Assembly: GCA_007280895.1 (NCBI GenBank)
Contig: QYQN01000109.1
Span: forward strand, 1 to 34,132
Length of the DNA: 34,132 nucleotides
Direction: 5' to 3'
Source of the DNA: Methylococcaceae bacterium
GTDB taxonomy: Bacteria; Pseudomonadota; Gammaproteobacteria; Methylococcales; Methylomonadaceae
Shown here one piece after another: positions 15,018-24,352 of the stretch; positions within the stretch are counted from its first letter, which is position 1; every line of letters starts with the position of its first letter. Below the pieces are notes generated by a model. That model did no database searches, was not told the DNA's origin, and was given only the letters and a program-made list of their open reading frames with translations. The position numbers were made by a program, and so were the translations under genes.

Positions 15018-16829
15018 ATGAGTGAACAAGAAAGTACTCCACCCGCCACTAATTCGATGCTAGCTAACGTTCAGGATGCGTTAGCGAGCGAGCGAATTAT
15101 TCATCCAGCCATGAAAGGTTTGGCGCAAATGACCATTGCTAAGCAATTGGGCATTATGCTTATTCTAGCGGTAAGCATTGCCATCAGTGTGGCGGTTGTG
15201 CTGTGGTCTGATACGCCTTCTTATGCCAGATTATTTGCCGAAATTGGTCCACAAGATACCTCTGACATCATTACTTATTTAGATACCCTAGAGGTTAAAT
15301 ACAAGGTAGAACCTGGCTCTGGAGCGATCCTAGTACCAATGGACAAGGTTAATGAGCTTAAAATTAAACTTGCAGGCCAAGGTTTGCCGCGCAGTAAAAG
15401 CTTAGGCTATGAGTTACTCGATAAAGATCAAAGCATTGGCGCTAGTAAAAATGTTGAACTCATGCGTTTTCAGCGGGCACTTGAAGGTGAAATTGCCCAA
15501 ACACTCTCTTCCATTCAAAATATTAAATCTGCACGGGTATTATTAGCTTTGCCGGTGCAATCGGTTTTTATTCGTGAACGCAAAAAACCCAGCGCCTCGG
15601 TAATGGTTAATCTCTATCAAGGTCGCTCGTTAAGCAAAGAACAAATTGAATCCATCATTCACCTTGTTGCGTCTAGTGTGCCGCAATTAGAGGCTGAGCA
15701 AGTGACGGTGGTTGATCAAAAGGGACGACTCCTTAACAGCAAAGAATCCTCTTTAGGGTATTTAACTGCCAAACAATTTGATTATAAAAAAGACCTTGAA
15801 GAACATTTGATGGAACGCATTGCCAATATCATGGCACCGTTAGTGGGTGATGGTATGCGTACTCAAATTTCCGCAGATGTTGATTTTACTGAGATGGATA
15901 AAACTCAGGAAAATTTTGATCCAAAAAATACCGTGTTGCGTAGCGAACAATCTTCCGAAGAAAATAATTCTTTGCCAGGTACGCAGGGTATTCCTGGCGC
16001 CTTATCAAATCAACCCACGGCTTCAGGCGCTTCGCCACAAACCACGCCACAACAAAAACCCACCACGCCCGGTCAAAATCAGTCCAGCAGCAGTGCTAGC
16101 ACAACCCCTGCCTCGTCCTCAAAAAATGCTACAAAAAACTTTGAGGTCGATAAAACCATTACCCACACTCGCTCTGCTACAGGGCTTTTAAAACGCTTGT
16201 CGGTTGCGGTAGTGGTGGATAATAAACACTCGTTTGATGCCGAAGGCAAGCCTAAATCAGAGCCTTATAATCAAGAAGAAATTGATCGCTTTACTAACTT
16301 AGTTAAACAAGCTGTGGGGTTTGATAACGAACGTGGCGATCAAGTAACGGTCACTAATGTCGCCTTTAAAGCACCTGATGCACTGGAAGCCTTACCTGAA
16401 TTGCCGCTGTGGGAGCAGTTGTGGTTTATTGATGCAATGAAAAAATTAGCCGCTGCCTTAGCTGTATTATTCTTAATCTTTGGCGTCTTACGCCCTGCAA
16501 TGCGCCGTTTAGCAGGACGTAGTGAAGAAGAGATTAAGGCAGAAATTGTTGCTGAACATGAGGCTGAAGTCGCCAAAGAAAAAGAAATTCAAGCACAAAT
16601 GTTGGGCAGCGTTGATGCACAGGGACGCCCTGTGCAGTTTGATGAAAACGGTGTGCCTATCGCAACGCCAGCTGATGAGGATCTTTTATTACAAGCAAAT
16701 AAACAAGCCGTGGATATGTTGTTATTGGATACTCCGCAAACCTATGAAAGTCGCTTAGAATATGTAAAAAAATTAGTTGATAATGATTCACAACTGGTTG
16801 CTGAAGTCATCAAAACATGGATTAAATAA
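15018..16829 (+). CDS. fliF: Flagellar MS-ring protein FliF
   Basis: FliF forms the membrane ring on which the flagellum is built. The 603-aa protein has TM1 at about 46-63 and TM2 at about 476-492. The ring-building region between them (SYARLFAEIGPQD, GLPRSKSLGYELLDKDQSIG, ARVLLALP) is characteristic. A low-complexity Ser/Thr/Pro/Gln linker at about 315-375 is usual for the family. The cytoplasmic tail ends in LVAEVIKTWIK, the FliG-binding helix. Length is slightly above the usual 550-570. It precedes fliG, but with an atypical 267-bp gap. Confidence 0.96.
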   Translation: MSEQESTPPATNSMLANVQDALASERIIHPAMKGLAQMTIAKQLGIMLILAVSIAISVAVVLWSDTPSYARLFAEIGPQDTSDIITYLDTLEVKYKVEPGSGAILVPMDKVNELKIKLAGQGLPRSKSLGYELLDKDQSIGASKNVELMRFQRALEGEIAQTLSSIQNIKSARVLLALPVQSVFIRERKKPSASVMVNLYQGRSLSKEQIESIIHLVASSVPQLEAEQVTVVDQKGRLLNSKESSLGYLTAKQFDYKKDLEEHLMERIANIMAPLVGDGMRTQISADVDFTEMDKTQENFDPKNTVLRSEQSSEENNSLPGTQGIPGALSNQPTASGASPQTTPQQKPTTPGQNQSSSSASTTPASSSKNATKNFEVDKTITHTRSATGLLKRLSVAVVVDNKHSFDAEGKPKSEPYNQEEIDRFTNLVKQAVGFDNERGDQVTVTNVAFKAPDALEALPELPLWEQLWFIDAMKKLAAALAVLFLIFGVLRPAMRRLAGRSEEEIKAEIVAEHEAEVAKEKEIQAQMLGSVDAQGRPVQFDENGVPIATPADEDLLLQANKQAVDMLLLDTPQTYESRLEYVKKLVDNDSQLVAEVIKTWIK

Positions 16830-17096
16830 CGGCGGTTACGCCGCCATGTCGCCTTACGTTCGCGGCAAGACAGCTGGGTCTTTGCGCCTTGCCTTTGCAC
16901 GGCTAGTTAAGTTAAGTGTTCATACATTTATTAGCATTATGAACGACCACACTGGTTAACGAACCACATTTCTTAGTCGTACATGAACAACGTTGTTTAA
17001 CCACAGAATTGCTGCAAAACCTCAGCGGCTTAAGCACTGATTATAAAAATTAATATACTTAATTGTAGACCGTCACCTACTCACCAATAAACCACT
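16830..17096. other. Unusual gap between fliF and fliG
   Basis: fliF and fliG are normally adjacent or overlapping. This 267-bp gap starts with a GC hairpin (ggcgg/ccgcc, 16831-16845) right after the fliF stop. A startless frame of about 30 codons (including EPHFLVVHEQRCLTTELLQN) ends at about 17050. No gene is recognised. Confidence 0.5.
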
Positions 17097-18104
17097 ATGG
17101 CAACGAAAGAACTCAATAAAACCGAACGTGCTGCGGTACTGATGCTTGCCATTGGTATGGATAGAGCGGCGATGATTTTTAAAAATATGAACCGTCGTGA
17201 GGTACAGGTACTGGGTACCACGATGGCAAATATTACTGAAATTACGCCAGAAATGATGGATCAAGTGCTTGAAGAAGTTATTCTTGATGTTAAAAGTCGT
17301 ACCTCATTAGGCATGGATACCGACAGTTATATTCGTACTGTGTTAATCAGTGCCTTAGGACCTGATAAAGCCAGCAGCATCCTCGATCGTATCTTACAAG
17401 GCGGCAGCACTAAAGGGATTGAGCAATTAAAATGGATGGACGCGCGCTCAATTGCCGATATGATTCGTATGGAGCATCCGCAAATTGTTACCACTATTTT
17501 ATCGCTTATGGAAGGCGATCAGGCTGCTGAGATTTTAACCAATCTCCCTGAAAATATGCGCTCGGATTTAATTATGCGTATTGCTACCATGAAAGGCGTT
17601 CACCCCAGTGCGTTACGCGAATTAGATGAAATTATGGAGCGACAATTAACAGGAAGTGAAAACGTAAAATCAACAACCTTAGGCGGTGTTGATGCTGCGG
17701 CAAATATTCTTAACTTTATGGAAGGGGCGTTGAGTGACACCGTCATGAGTGAGATTTCTGATTTGCGCGCGGAATTAGCACAAGAAATTTTGGATAAAAT
17801 GTTTGTCTTCGAAGACCTGGGTGACATGAGTGGCATGGATTTACAAACAATATTACGCGAGGTATCCACGGCACAATTATTACTGGCGCTACGTGGTGCC
17901 AGTGATGATTTAAAAGAAAAAATATTTACCAATATGTCCAGACGTGCGGCGGAGATTTTACGTGATGATTTAGAGGCCTCGCCACCCGCGCGTTTAAGCG
18001 ATGTTGAGGGTGCGCAAAAAGAAATTTTGAGTACCGTTAAAAAATTAGTTGATGCAGGTGATGTTCAGTTAGGCGGCGAAGGCGGCAAAGACGCGTATGT
18101 ATAA
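17097..18104 (+). CDS. fliG: Flagellar motor switch protein FliG
   Basis: FliG couples stator force to the rotor and sets rotation direction with FliM and FliN. The 335-aa product has the full three-domain layout: the FliF-binding N-terminus (ERAAVLMLAIGMDRAAMIFKNM), the middle domain with MEHPQIVTTILSLM at about 123-136, and a C-terminal torque domain. The latter keeps the charged residues in ALRGASDDLKEKIFTNMSRRAA. Its last eight bases overlap fliH. Confidence 0.97.
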   Translation: MATKELNKTERAAVLMLAIGMDRAAMIFKNMNRREVQVLGTTMANITEITPEMMDQVLEEVILDVKSRTSLGMDTDSYIRTVLISALGPDKASSILDRILQGGSTKGIEQLKWMDARSIADMIRMEHPQIVTTILSLMEGDQAAEILTNLPENMRSDLIMRIATMKGVHPSALRELDEIMERQLTGSENVKSTTLGGVDAAANILNFMEGALSDTVMSEISDLRAELAQEILDKMFVFEDLGDMSGMDLQTILREVSTAQLLLALRGASDDLKEKIFTNMSRRAAEILRDDLEASPPARLSDVEGAQKEILSTVKKLVDAGDVQLGGEGGKDAYV

Positions 18105-18999
18105 ATATTCATTTACCAAGCGTGAGTTGGCTAGTTTAGATGTCTGGAAACCCTCTAATTTATGGGGTGATGACCAAGACGACACGCCATCTCATAAGCC
18201 TAAGTCCGAGTCTGTAGCCCCTGCGCCTGTAGTCGAACCTCTGCCTATTCTTACCGTAGAAGAAATTGAGGCCATGCAACAACAGGCTTACAAAGAAGCC
18301 TATGAGCACGGCAAGCAAGAGGGTTTTGAGCAAGGCTTAGTCGACGGCAAACAGCAAGGCTATGACGAAACTGTGCCATTAATAAAACAACAAGCGCACG
18401 AGTTTGCTGACTTAATTAAGTCCTTAACATCATCGTTGCAGGAATTAGATGCGGAGGTAGAAAAAGAACTCATTACACTTGTTTTGGGTATTGCCGCGCA
18501 AATCCTTAACACCGAGCTTAAAATTCATCCTGACCACATTACCGCTACCGTAAAAGCCGCCCTTAAATTATTACCTCTGGCTAGTCAAAAACTGCTGATT
18601 CACTTACACCCTAAAGATTGTCAAATCGTGCGTGAATGGATCGTTGCGGAAGATGTATCCGCAGCATGGAGTCTTATTGAAGACACCAGCATGAGTCCAG
18701 GCGGCTGTAAAATCGATACCGAAGTGTCGCATATTAATGCCAGCATCGAGCACCGCATCGCTCAGGTGTTAAACAATGTGTTAGGTAATGACTCTGCTGT
18801 GGGGCATCTTGACGCCTTCATTCGTATCACCACCACGCCAGAGGTGACACCTGAGTCCAATCATCTGCTTGAATTTGGTGATGAAAATTCTCACGTTGAG
18901 CTTGAAACCGATACCGCACGTGAACCCGAAACTGACCTTGACGCTGAAGCTGAAGCTGAAACTACACCACTTTTAGATCATAACGATGACCACTCCTGA
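18097..18999 (+). CDS. fliH: Flagellar assembly protein FliH
   Basis: FliH is the cytoplasmic regulator and stator of the FliI export ATPase. The 300-aa protein has a Pro-rich, variable N-terminus and a GxxxG-like helix (YKEAYEHGKQEGFEQGLVDG, about 63-82) that is the FliH hallmark. A long helical region leads to the V-ATPase E-subunit-like C-terminal domain (VLGIAAQILNTELKIHPDHI and PGGCKIDTEVSHINASIEHRI). It is longer than enteric FliH (about 235 aa) because of an acidic tail (about 262-300) rich in Glu, Asp and Thr. It overlaps fliG by 8 and fliI by 14 bases. Confidence 0.94.
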   Translation: MYKYSFTKRELASLDVWKPSNLWGDDQDDTPSHKPKSESVAPAPVVEPLPILTVEEIEAMQQQAYKEAYEHGKQEGFEQGLVDGKQQGYDETVPLIKQQAHEFADLIKSLTSSLQELDAEVEKELITLVLGIAAQILNTELKIHPDHITATVKAALKLLPLASQKLLIHLHPKDCQIVREWIVAEDVSAAWSLIEDTSMSPGGCKIDTEVSHINASIEHRIAQVLNNVLGNDSAVGHLDAFIRITTTPEVTPESNHLLEFGDENSHVELETDTAREPETDLDAEAEAETTPLLDHNDDHS

Positions 19000-20329
19000 G
19001 CAAGCACAGCGTTGGGTGCAACGCTTACATCCCTACACCGAAAGATTAAATAAAAAACCAGAATTAGTTGTCGAAGGCACGCTAGCCAGAATGGTGGGCT
19101 TAACACTTGAGGCGGTAGGGTGTCGTGCCGCAATAGGCTCGCGTTGCACTATAGAGGCAAAATCTGGACGTATTATCGAGGCGGAGGTCGTAGGCTTTGC
19201 GGGAACGCGTTTATTTTTAATGCCGACCACTGAAGTGCATGGATTGGAGCCTGATTGCAGAGTCATTCCTACCAATAATCACAGCATGGCTAAAGTGGGC
19301 TTTGGCTTGTTGGGGCGCATCTTAGATGGTTCGGGTAATCCCATCGACGGCAAAGGCCCCTTAAAAACAGACGCGTTTATTTCACTCAATGGTTCACCTA
19401 TTAATCCCTTAACCCGTAAACCCATTCGGGAATCTCTTGATGTGGGCATTCGTGCCATTAACTCTATTTTGTGTGTTGGGCGAGGACAACGCTTAGGCTT
19501 ATTTGCAGGGACGGGCGTGGGGAAAAGTATTTTATTGGGCATGATGACTAAATTTACCAAAGCCGATATTGTGGTAGTGGGTTTAATTGGCGAGCGGGGA
19601 CGAGAAGTTAATGAATTTGTTCAAAAGACCTTGGGGGAAGAAGGCTTAAAGCGTACCGTGTTAGTGGTTACGCCTGCTGATAGCCCCCCGTTAATGCGTG
19701 TTCATGGCGCGTTAATGTCCACCAGTATCGCTGAATATTTTCGTAATCAAGGTAAAGATGTTTTGTTATTAATGGATTCGTTAACGCGCTTTGCCCAAGC
19801 GCATCGAGAGATTGCTTTAGCCATTGATGAGCCGCCCGCGACCAAAGGCTATCCACCTTCAGTCTTTGCTAAATTGCCGCATTTAGTCGAACGCGCGGGT
19901 AATGCCGATCATGGTGGTGGGTCGATTACAGCGTTTTATACCGTTTTAGCAGAAGGTGATGATAATAATGATCCTATTGCTGATGCCGCGCGCGGGGTAT
20001 TAGATGGTCATATCGTACTATCCAGAGCTCTAGCAGAATCTGGACACTATCCTGCGATTGATATTGAAGCCTCGGTGAGTCGGGTCATGCCTGATATTAT
20101 TAAAGGTGAGCACATGCAATTAGCGCGTGAGTTACGCCGACTTTATTCACTCTATCAACAAAACCGCGATTTAATCAGTGTCGGTGCCTATCAACCTGGC
20201 TCAGATGCCCGTATCGATCGTGCGATTGAAAAAAATCCTGCGATAGTGCAGTTTCTACAGCAAGATATGGATGAAGCGGTGGATATTTCTCGAAGTATTG
20301 ACGAGCTTAAACGCTTATTGATGAGCTAA
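18986..20329 (+). CDS. fliI: Flagellum-specific export ATPase FliI
   Basis: FliI is the F1-beta-like hexameric ATPase of flagellar type III export. The 447-aa product has Walker A AGTGVGKS (174-181; the family more often has AGSGVGKS) and GLIGERGREV near 204. Walker B lies in DVLLLMDSLTRFAQAHREI near 260, and HIVLSRALAESGHYPAIDI near 345 completes the core. It overlaps fliH. A terminator-like hairpin follows before fliJ. Confidence 0.97.
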   Translation: MTTPEQAQRWVQRLHPYTERLNKKPELVVEGTLARMVGLTLEAVGCRAAIGSRCTIEAKSGRIIEAEVVGFAGTRLFLMPTTEVHGLEPDCRVIPTNNHSMAKVGFGLLGRILDGSGNPIDGKGPLKTDAFISLNGSPINPLTRKPIRESLDVGIRAINSILCVGRGQRLGLFAGTGVGKSILLGMMTKFTKADIVVVGLIGERGREVNEFVQKTLGEEGLKRTVLVVTPADSPPLMRVHGALMSTSIAEYFRNQGKDVLLLMDSLTRFAQAHREIALAIDEPPATKGYPPSVFAKLPHLVERAGNADHGGGSITAFYTVLAEGDDNNDPIADAARGVLDGHIVLSRALAESGHYPAIDIEASVSRVMPDIIKGEHMQLARELRRLYSLYQQNRDLISVGAYQPGSDARIDRAIEKNPAIVQFLQQDMDEAVDISRSIDELKRLLMS

Positions 20330-20394
20330 GTAAGCACGTAAACGTCTTTAGTTGTTGTTCACCCAGAGCTAAAACGCTTTGATACCTAAACATT

Positions 20395-20426
20395 GAGTCT
20401 GTGAAGCAACCTTGACTCTTTTTTTT
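20395..20426 (+). terminator. Terminator-like hairpin between fliI and fliJ
   Basis: Arms gagtc (20395-20399) and gactc (20414-20418) pair, extended by aag/ctt after a 4-nt bulge, and eight consecutive T follow (20419-20426). The stem is weak but the T-run is good, so partial termination that lowers fliJ expression is plausible. Confidence 0.5.
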
Positions 20427-20451
20427 AACCGCCTCTCCTGTCTGCCTCTTT

Positions 20452-20898
20452 GTGAAAAAATCTAAACGAATTCAAGCCTTAGTTGATCTTAACCTCATGC
20501 AAGAAAAAAAAGCCTTAGAAGTCATTGCTGAGGTTCAAAAAAGACTCCAGACCAGTCAAACGCAAGTAGAGCAGCTAAAGCATTATCGCGTAGAGTATGA
20601 CGACAAATTTAAGCGTATGGGCAGTGCTGGAACGGGAATAAGACAGCTTCTTGATTTTAGAGCATTTATGGATAAGCTGGATTCGGCTATTCAGGGTCAA
20701 GAACTTGCGCTAACAAAAATAGAAAACGAGTTACACCACAAACGTAAAGTATGGGAAGGCTTACACCATCGCACCACGAGCTTAGAAAAAGTCTGTGCCA
20801 GTGCGCACCGTGATGAACAAAAAGTTCAAGATAAGCAGGAGCAAAATGCTCAAGATGAACATGCCTCGCGTTCTAGTAGAAAAAATAAAGACCGTTAA
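20452..20898 (+). CDS. fliJ: Flagellar export chaperone FliJ
   Basis: FliJ is the coiled-coil stalk that fits into the FliI ring and helps export substrates. The 148-aa product is almost all heptad-like helix (KALEVIAEVQKRLQTSQTQVEQLKHYRVEYDDKF), has the FliJ length, and ends in a charged, Gln/Lys-rich tail. It starts with GTG: the frame has no ATG and is closed 39 bases upstream. No strong ribosome site is visible. It is the last flagellar gene here; fliK and fliL do not follow. Confidence 0.88.
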   Translation: MKKSKRIQALVDLNLMQEKKALEVIAEVQKRLQTSQTQVEQLKHYRVEYDDKFKRMGSAGTGIRQLLDFRAFMDKLDSAIQGQELALTKIENELHHKRKVWEGLHHRTTSLEKVCASAHRDEQKVQDKQEQNAQDEHASRSSRKNKDR

Positions 20899-21004
20899 TT
20901 TACTGTGAGTGCAGGGAAACGCTGTCATCTGCGTTTAATTTAGGACAAGTGCCTGGCAAAGCTTTATCATAGTGCTTTTTTTAATCATACTATAGGATTT
21001 TTAC

Positions 21005-21484
21005 ATGCAAGTTGCTGATAATATAGCAGTTACCATTCATTTTACGCTCACTGATGACGATGGCGAAATCATTGACAGCTCCATTGGCGAAGAGCCAATG
21101 ACTTATCTACATGGCTCTGGCCAAGTTATTACAGGCCTTGAAAAAGCGCTACCCGGAAAAGCTGTAGGAGAAAAATTTACCATTAGAATAGAGCCTGAAG
21201 AGGCTTATGGTGTCTTCTCTGAAGATCGCATTGAAGTGATTCCTCGCGATATGTTTGACGAGGGAGATGTCATTGAAGTAGGTATGCAATTTGAAGCCGA
21301 TGTTGCTGAAAATCCTGCCATTATTACTATCGTGGCGGTAGAAGGTGACAACGTGACAATCGATAGCAATCATCCTTTGGCTGACGTTGCCCTGACCTTC
21401 GAGGTTGAAATTATTGGCCTTAGACCAGCTACCGAAGAAGAACTTGAGCATGGTCATGTGCATGGCGAAGGCTGCCATCATTAA
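21005..21484 (+). CDS. FKBP-type peptidyl-prolyl isomerase, SlyD-like
   Basis: The 159-aa protein has a split FKBP domain (ADNIAVTIHFTLTDDDGEIIDSS, LHGSGQVITGLEKALPGKAVGEKF) with an inserted-in-flap chaperone domain at about 70-125. FEVEIIGLRPATEEELEHG follows, then a His-rich end (HGHVHGEGCHH) that would bind nickel or zinc. That order is SlyD; the metal tail is shorter than in E. coli SlyD. It acts on proline cis/trans isomers during folding and, in enterics, in hydrogenase nickel insertion. It appears monocistronic and cytoplasmic. Confidence 0.92.
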   Translation: MQVADNIAVTIHFTLTDDDGEIIDSSIGEEPMTYLHGSGQVITGLEKALPGKAVGEKFTIRIEPEEAYGVFSEDRIEVIPRDMFDEGDVIEVGMQFEADVAENPAIITIVAVEGDNVTIDSNHPLADVALTFEVEIIGLRPATEEELEHGHVHGEGCHH

Positions 21485-21554
21485 TTAGCAAAACGACCGT
21501 CAGTACCGCTTTTATCCAGCAAGAGCAAGACAGCATAAATAAACTAGGGTGTAT

Positions 21555-21579
21555 GGAGTGCAAGCAAAGCCTGCACTCC
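21555..21579. repeat. Stem-loop after the FKBP gene
   Basis: Arms ggagtgca and tgcactcc are perfect complements around a 9-nt interior that can add two more pairs. No T-run follows, so a Rho-independent terminator is only a possibility. Confidence 0.5.
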
Positions 21580-21733
21580 TGTCTTAGTTGATAGCCAAAA
21601 GTAAGCGCGTCAAGCCATTACTAAGTTAGCGTTAAGTGCTAAAATACCCGTATGTTTAACGTGTAAGCCTTTTTAAAAAGGCGCAGCACACACAACCCCA
21701 TTGATTACTCCCTTCATTTACCAAGAGGTCTGT

Positions 21734-24331
21734 ATGCGAAAGCTAACGTTTATACCCGCGTTAATTGGTGCGATACTGGTCATCGCCGTTATCTTCTACG
21801 TTGCCTTTTATTTCGTCTTTCTTGATCTATTTGTTGATTTATGGCTGTTTGAGTCACTCAAACTTGGGTCGTATTTTTGGCTTAAATTGCTCTATAAATT
21901 CTTTCTTTCTGGCGGTGTAACGCTGGTATTTTTTGTCATTTTCTTCTTTCATTTTTGGATTGCATCGCGCTATTTAGGCTTAAATCCACTCGCTGAAAGT
22001 GATGCAAAACTTAAGCGCAGATTTACTTTTTTTGCTGATACCTTTATGACAGGCTCAGTAAAAATTTATACCCCCATTTCTTTATTGCTGGCAATTTTTA
22101 TCGCCCTCCCTTTTTATAATCAATGGGAAAGTGCGTTATTATTTTTCTTTGGCGAAAGCTCCGGCACAACTGAGCCGGTGTATGGGCTAGATGTTAGTTT
22201 TTATTTATTGTCATACCCCATTTATGCACTCATTCAGCATGAATTACTGCTTACTGCCGTGCTGGTTTTTGTTATGACGGGTGCGCTCTATGTGCTTGAG
22301 CATCTGATTGTGCCTTACCAGCGTAAAGAGTTTCCGCTGGGTGCAAAAATTCATTTAAGCTTATTGATTGGTTTTATTGTGGCGTTTGTCGTGTGGGGCT
22401 TCATGCTGCAACGCTTTGCTTTGCTTTATTCCGAGACCCATGAGCCCGTTTTCTATGGCCCAGGTTTTGTTGAATTACGTTATCAATTACCATTAATTTG
22501 GCTTGGCATTCTTAGCTTTTTAGCCTTAGCTGGCAGTGCATGTTTGTTTATTTTTTCTGAAAAACACCGCATTAAAACGCCCTTTTTTATCTCCTTAGCC
22601 AGCTTTCTATTAGCTTTATTGCTGCCTAAAATTGAGTTTATCCCCCTCGCACTTCAAAAATATGTGGTCAACCCTAATCCTGTTCGGGCTGAAAAACCGT
22701 TTATTCAGCACAACATTGATGCCACGCTTGATGCGTACAACTTACGCAATATCAAAACCATTGATAAAAGTATTAATTTAAATGCACAAAAAGATATTGA
22801 AAACTGGGGCACTCAACAACGCTTTGAAAATATTCCCGTGTGGGATCGTGAATTTATTATTGATAGCTATAAACAATTACAAGAAATTAGACCGTATTAT
22901 AAATTTAGATCGGTTGATGAAGATCGGTATCCTGTCTTAGATCATATCCGCCAAGTTAATATTTCGGCACGCGAGATCAATACCTCTAAATTACCCAAAG
23001 AAGCTCAAAATTGGGAAAACTTGCATCTTCGCTACACCCATGGATATGGTGCTGTGGTCACACCCGCCGCTCAAGAGGCCGATCAACCTCAGCAATGGTA
23101 TTTACGCGATTTAAATTTACAGTCTGAAGTAGGCTTTACTGTAAAGCATCCTGATTTGTACTACGGCCAAGAACAATTTGACTACGCGATTGTTCCAAAT
23201 AAACTCAAAATTGTTGATATTGCTGGCTCACCTGATGCTGAGTTGAGTGCTGACTATCATGGGATAGGCGGCATTCCCATTTCGTCATATTTTAGAAAGC
23301 TGTTATTTGCCTTTTACTTTAAAGATGAAAAACTCTTCTTTTCCACCAATATTACTCATGACAGCAAAATAAAAATTCATCGTAATATCAGTGAGCGAAT
23401 TACTAAACTCACCCCCTTTTTACACTTGGATAAAGATCCGTATTTGGTGATGACGCGTGATCGTTTTTATTGGGTACAAGATGCCTACACGTTATCTAAA
23501 CATTATCCCGTAGCGAAACCTACCGATGATGTTTTCCAAAATGAAAAACAGCATTTCAATTACATTCGTAATTCAGTAAAGATTGTCGTGGATGCCTTTG
23601 ATGGTGACGTGGATTATTACCTCGCTGATGAAGCAGACCCAATTATCAATGCCTACAATAATGCTTACCCCAACTTGTTTAAATCGTTAACAGACATGCC
23701 GGCAGAGCTTCGTCAGCATTTACGTTATCCCCGCGATTTGTTTTATATACAAATGAAGATGTATGCAAAATATCATCAAACAACGCCAGAGTTATTTTAT
23801 GAACAAGCAGAGACTTGGGATTTTGCGCGTGTTCGTGAAAATGTCGTCATGCCTTATTATCAAACCATGGATTTTGGCAACTGTAACGATAAAGAAGAAT
23901 TTGTGCTCATTGAACCCATGACCCCCGTTAATCGTAATAATCTCAGCATGATTGGCATGGCAGGCACTATGGATAAAGAGCACTGTAATGCAGCCTATAA
24001 ACCCAGCATTACCGTGTATAAATTTGGTAAAGATACGCAGGTAAATGGCCCTGCACAAATTGAAGCCTTAACGCAGCAAGTTCCTAAAATTTCAGAACAG
24101 TTCACTTTATGGGGACAATATGGCTCAGTGATTGAAATGGGGCGTATGGTGATTTTACCAATGGGCAACACCGTGCTTTATGTCCAACCCATTTATCTTG
24201 GTGCCAATAAAAACGCCATGCCAGAATTAACCCGCGTGATTGTTTCTATTGGTAATGAAACCATTATGGATAAAACCTTGCCGGCCGCCTTTGAGCGCTT
24301 AAAACAAATTTTTATTGATAAGCGCTATTAA
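21734..24331 (+). CDS. UPF0182 family membrane protein (COG1615)
   Basis: An 865-aa protein matching UPF0182 along its whole length. Seven hydrophobic segments occupy roughly the first 300 residues. A large hydrophilic domain follows, starting near VVNPNPVRAEKPFIQHNIDATLDAYNL and containing the family's conserved stretches (RPYYKFRSVDEDRYPV, HLRYTHGYGAVVTPA, GIPISSYFRKLLFAFYF). The biochemical role is unknown. The ATG at 21734 has AAGAGG 5 nt upstream; an in-frame TTG at 21701 is less likely. A response regulator begins 21 bp after its stop, so an operon with the two-component genes is likely. Confidence 0.92.
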   Translation: MRKLTFIPALIGAILVIAVIFYVAFYFVFLDLFVDLWLFESLKLGSYFWLKLLYKFFLSGGVTLVFFVIFFFHFWIASRYLGLNPLAESDAKLKRRFTFFADTFMTGSVKIYTPISLLLAIFIALPFYNQWESALLFFFGESSGTTEPVYGLDVSFYLLSYPIYALIQHELLLTAVLVFVMTGALYVLEHLIVPYQRKEFPLGAKIHLSLLIGFIVAFVVWGFMLQRFALLYSETHEPVFYGPGFVELRYQLPLIWLGILSFLALAGSACLFIFSEKHRIKTPFFISLASFLLALLLPKIEFIPLALQKYVVNPNPVRAEKPFIQHNIDATLDAYNLRNIKTIDKSINLNAQKDIENWGTQQRFENIPVWDREFIIDSYKQLQEIRPYYKFRSVDEDRYPVLDHIRQVNISAREINTSKLPKEAQNWENLHLRYTHGYGAVVTPAAQEADQPQQWYLRDLNLQSEVGFTVKHPDLYYGQEQFDYAIVPNKLKIVDIAGSPDAELSADYHGIGGIPISSYFRKLLFAFYFKDEKLFFSTNITHDSKIKIHRNISERITKLTPFLHLDKDPYLVMTRDRFYWVQDAYTLSKHYPVAKPTDDVFQNEKQHFNYIRNSVKIVVDAFDGDVDYYLADEADPIINAYNNAYPNLFKSLTDMPAELRQHLRYPRDLFYIQMKMYAKYHQTTPELFYEQAETWDFARVRENVVMPYYQTMDFGNCNDKEEFVLIEPMTPVNRNNLSMIGMAGTMDKEHCNAAYKPSITVYKFGKDTQVNGPAQIEALTQQVPKISEQFTLWGQYGSVIEMGRMVILPMGNTVLYVQPIYLGANKNAMPELTRVIVSIGNETIMDKTLPAAFERLKQIFIDKRY

Positions 24332-24352
24332 TCCTAACTCACACTAAACAAC

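Noticed and set aside
17600-17932. 110-codon minus-strand frame inside fliG
   Set aside because: Shadow frame of fliG.
20951-20967. Sigma-54-like TGGCA before the FKBP gene
   Set aside because: GG is followed 10 bp later by TC rather than GC, so the -12 element is missing.
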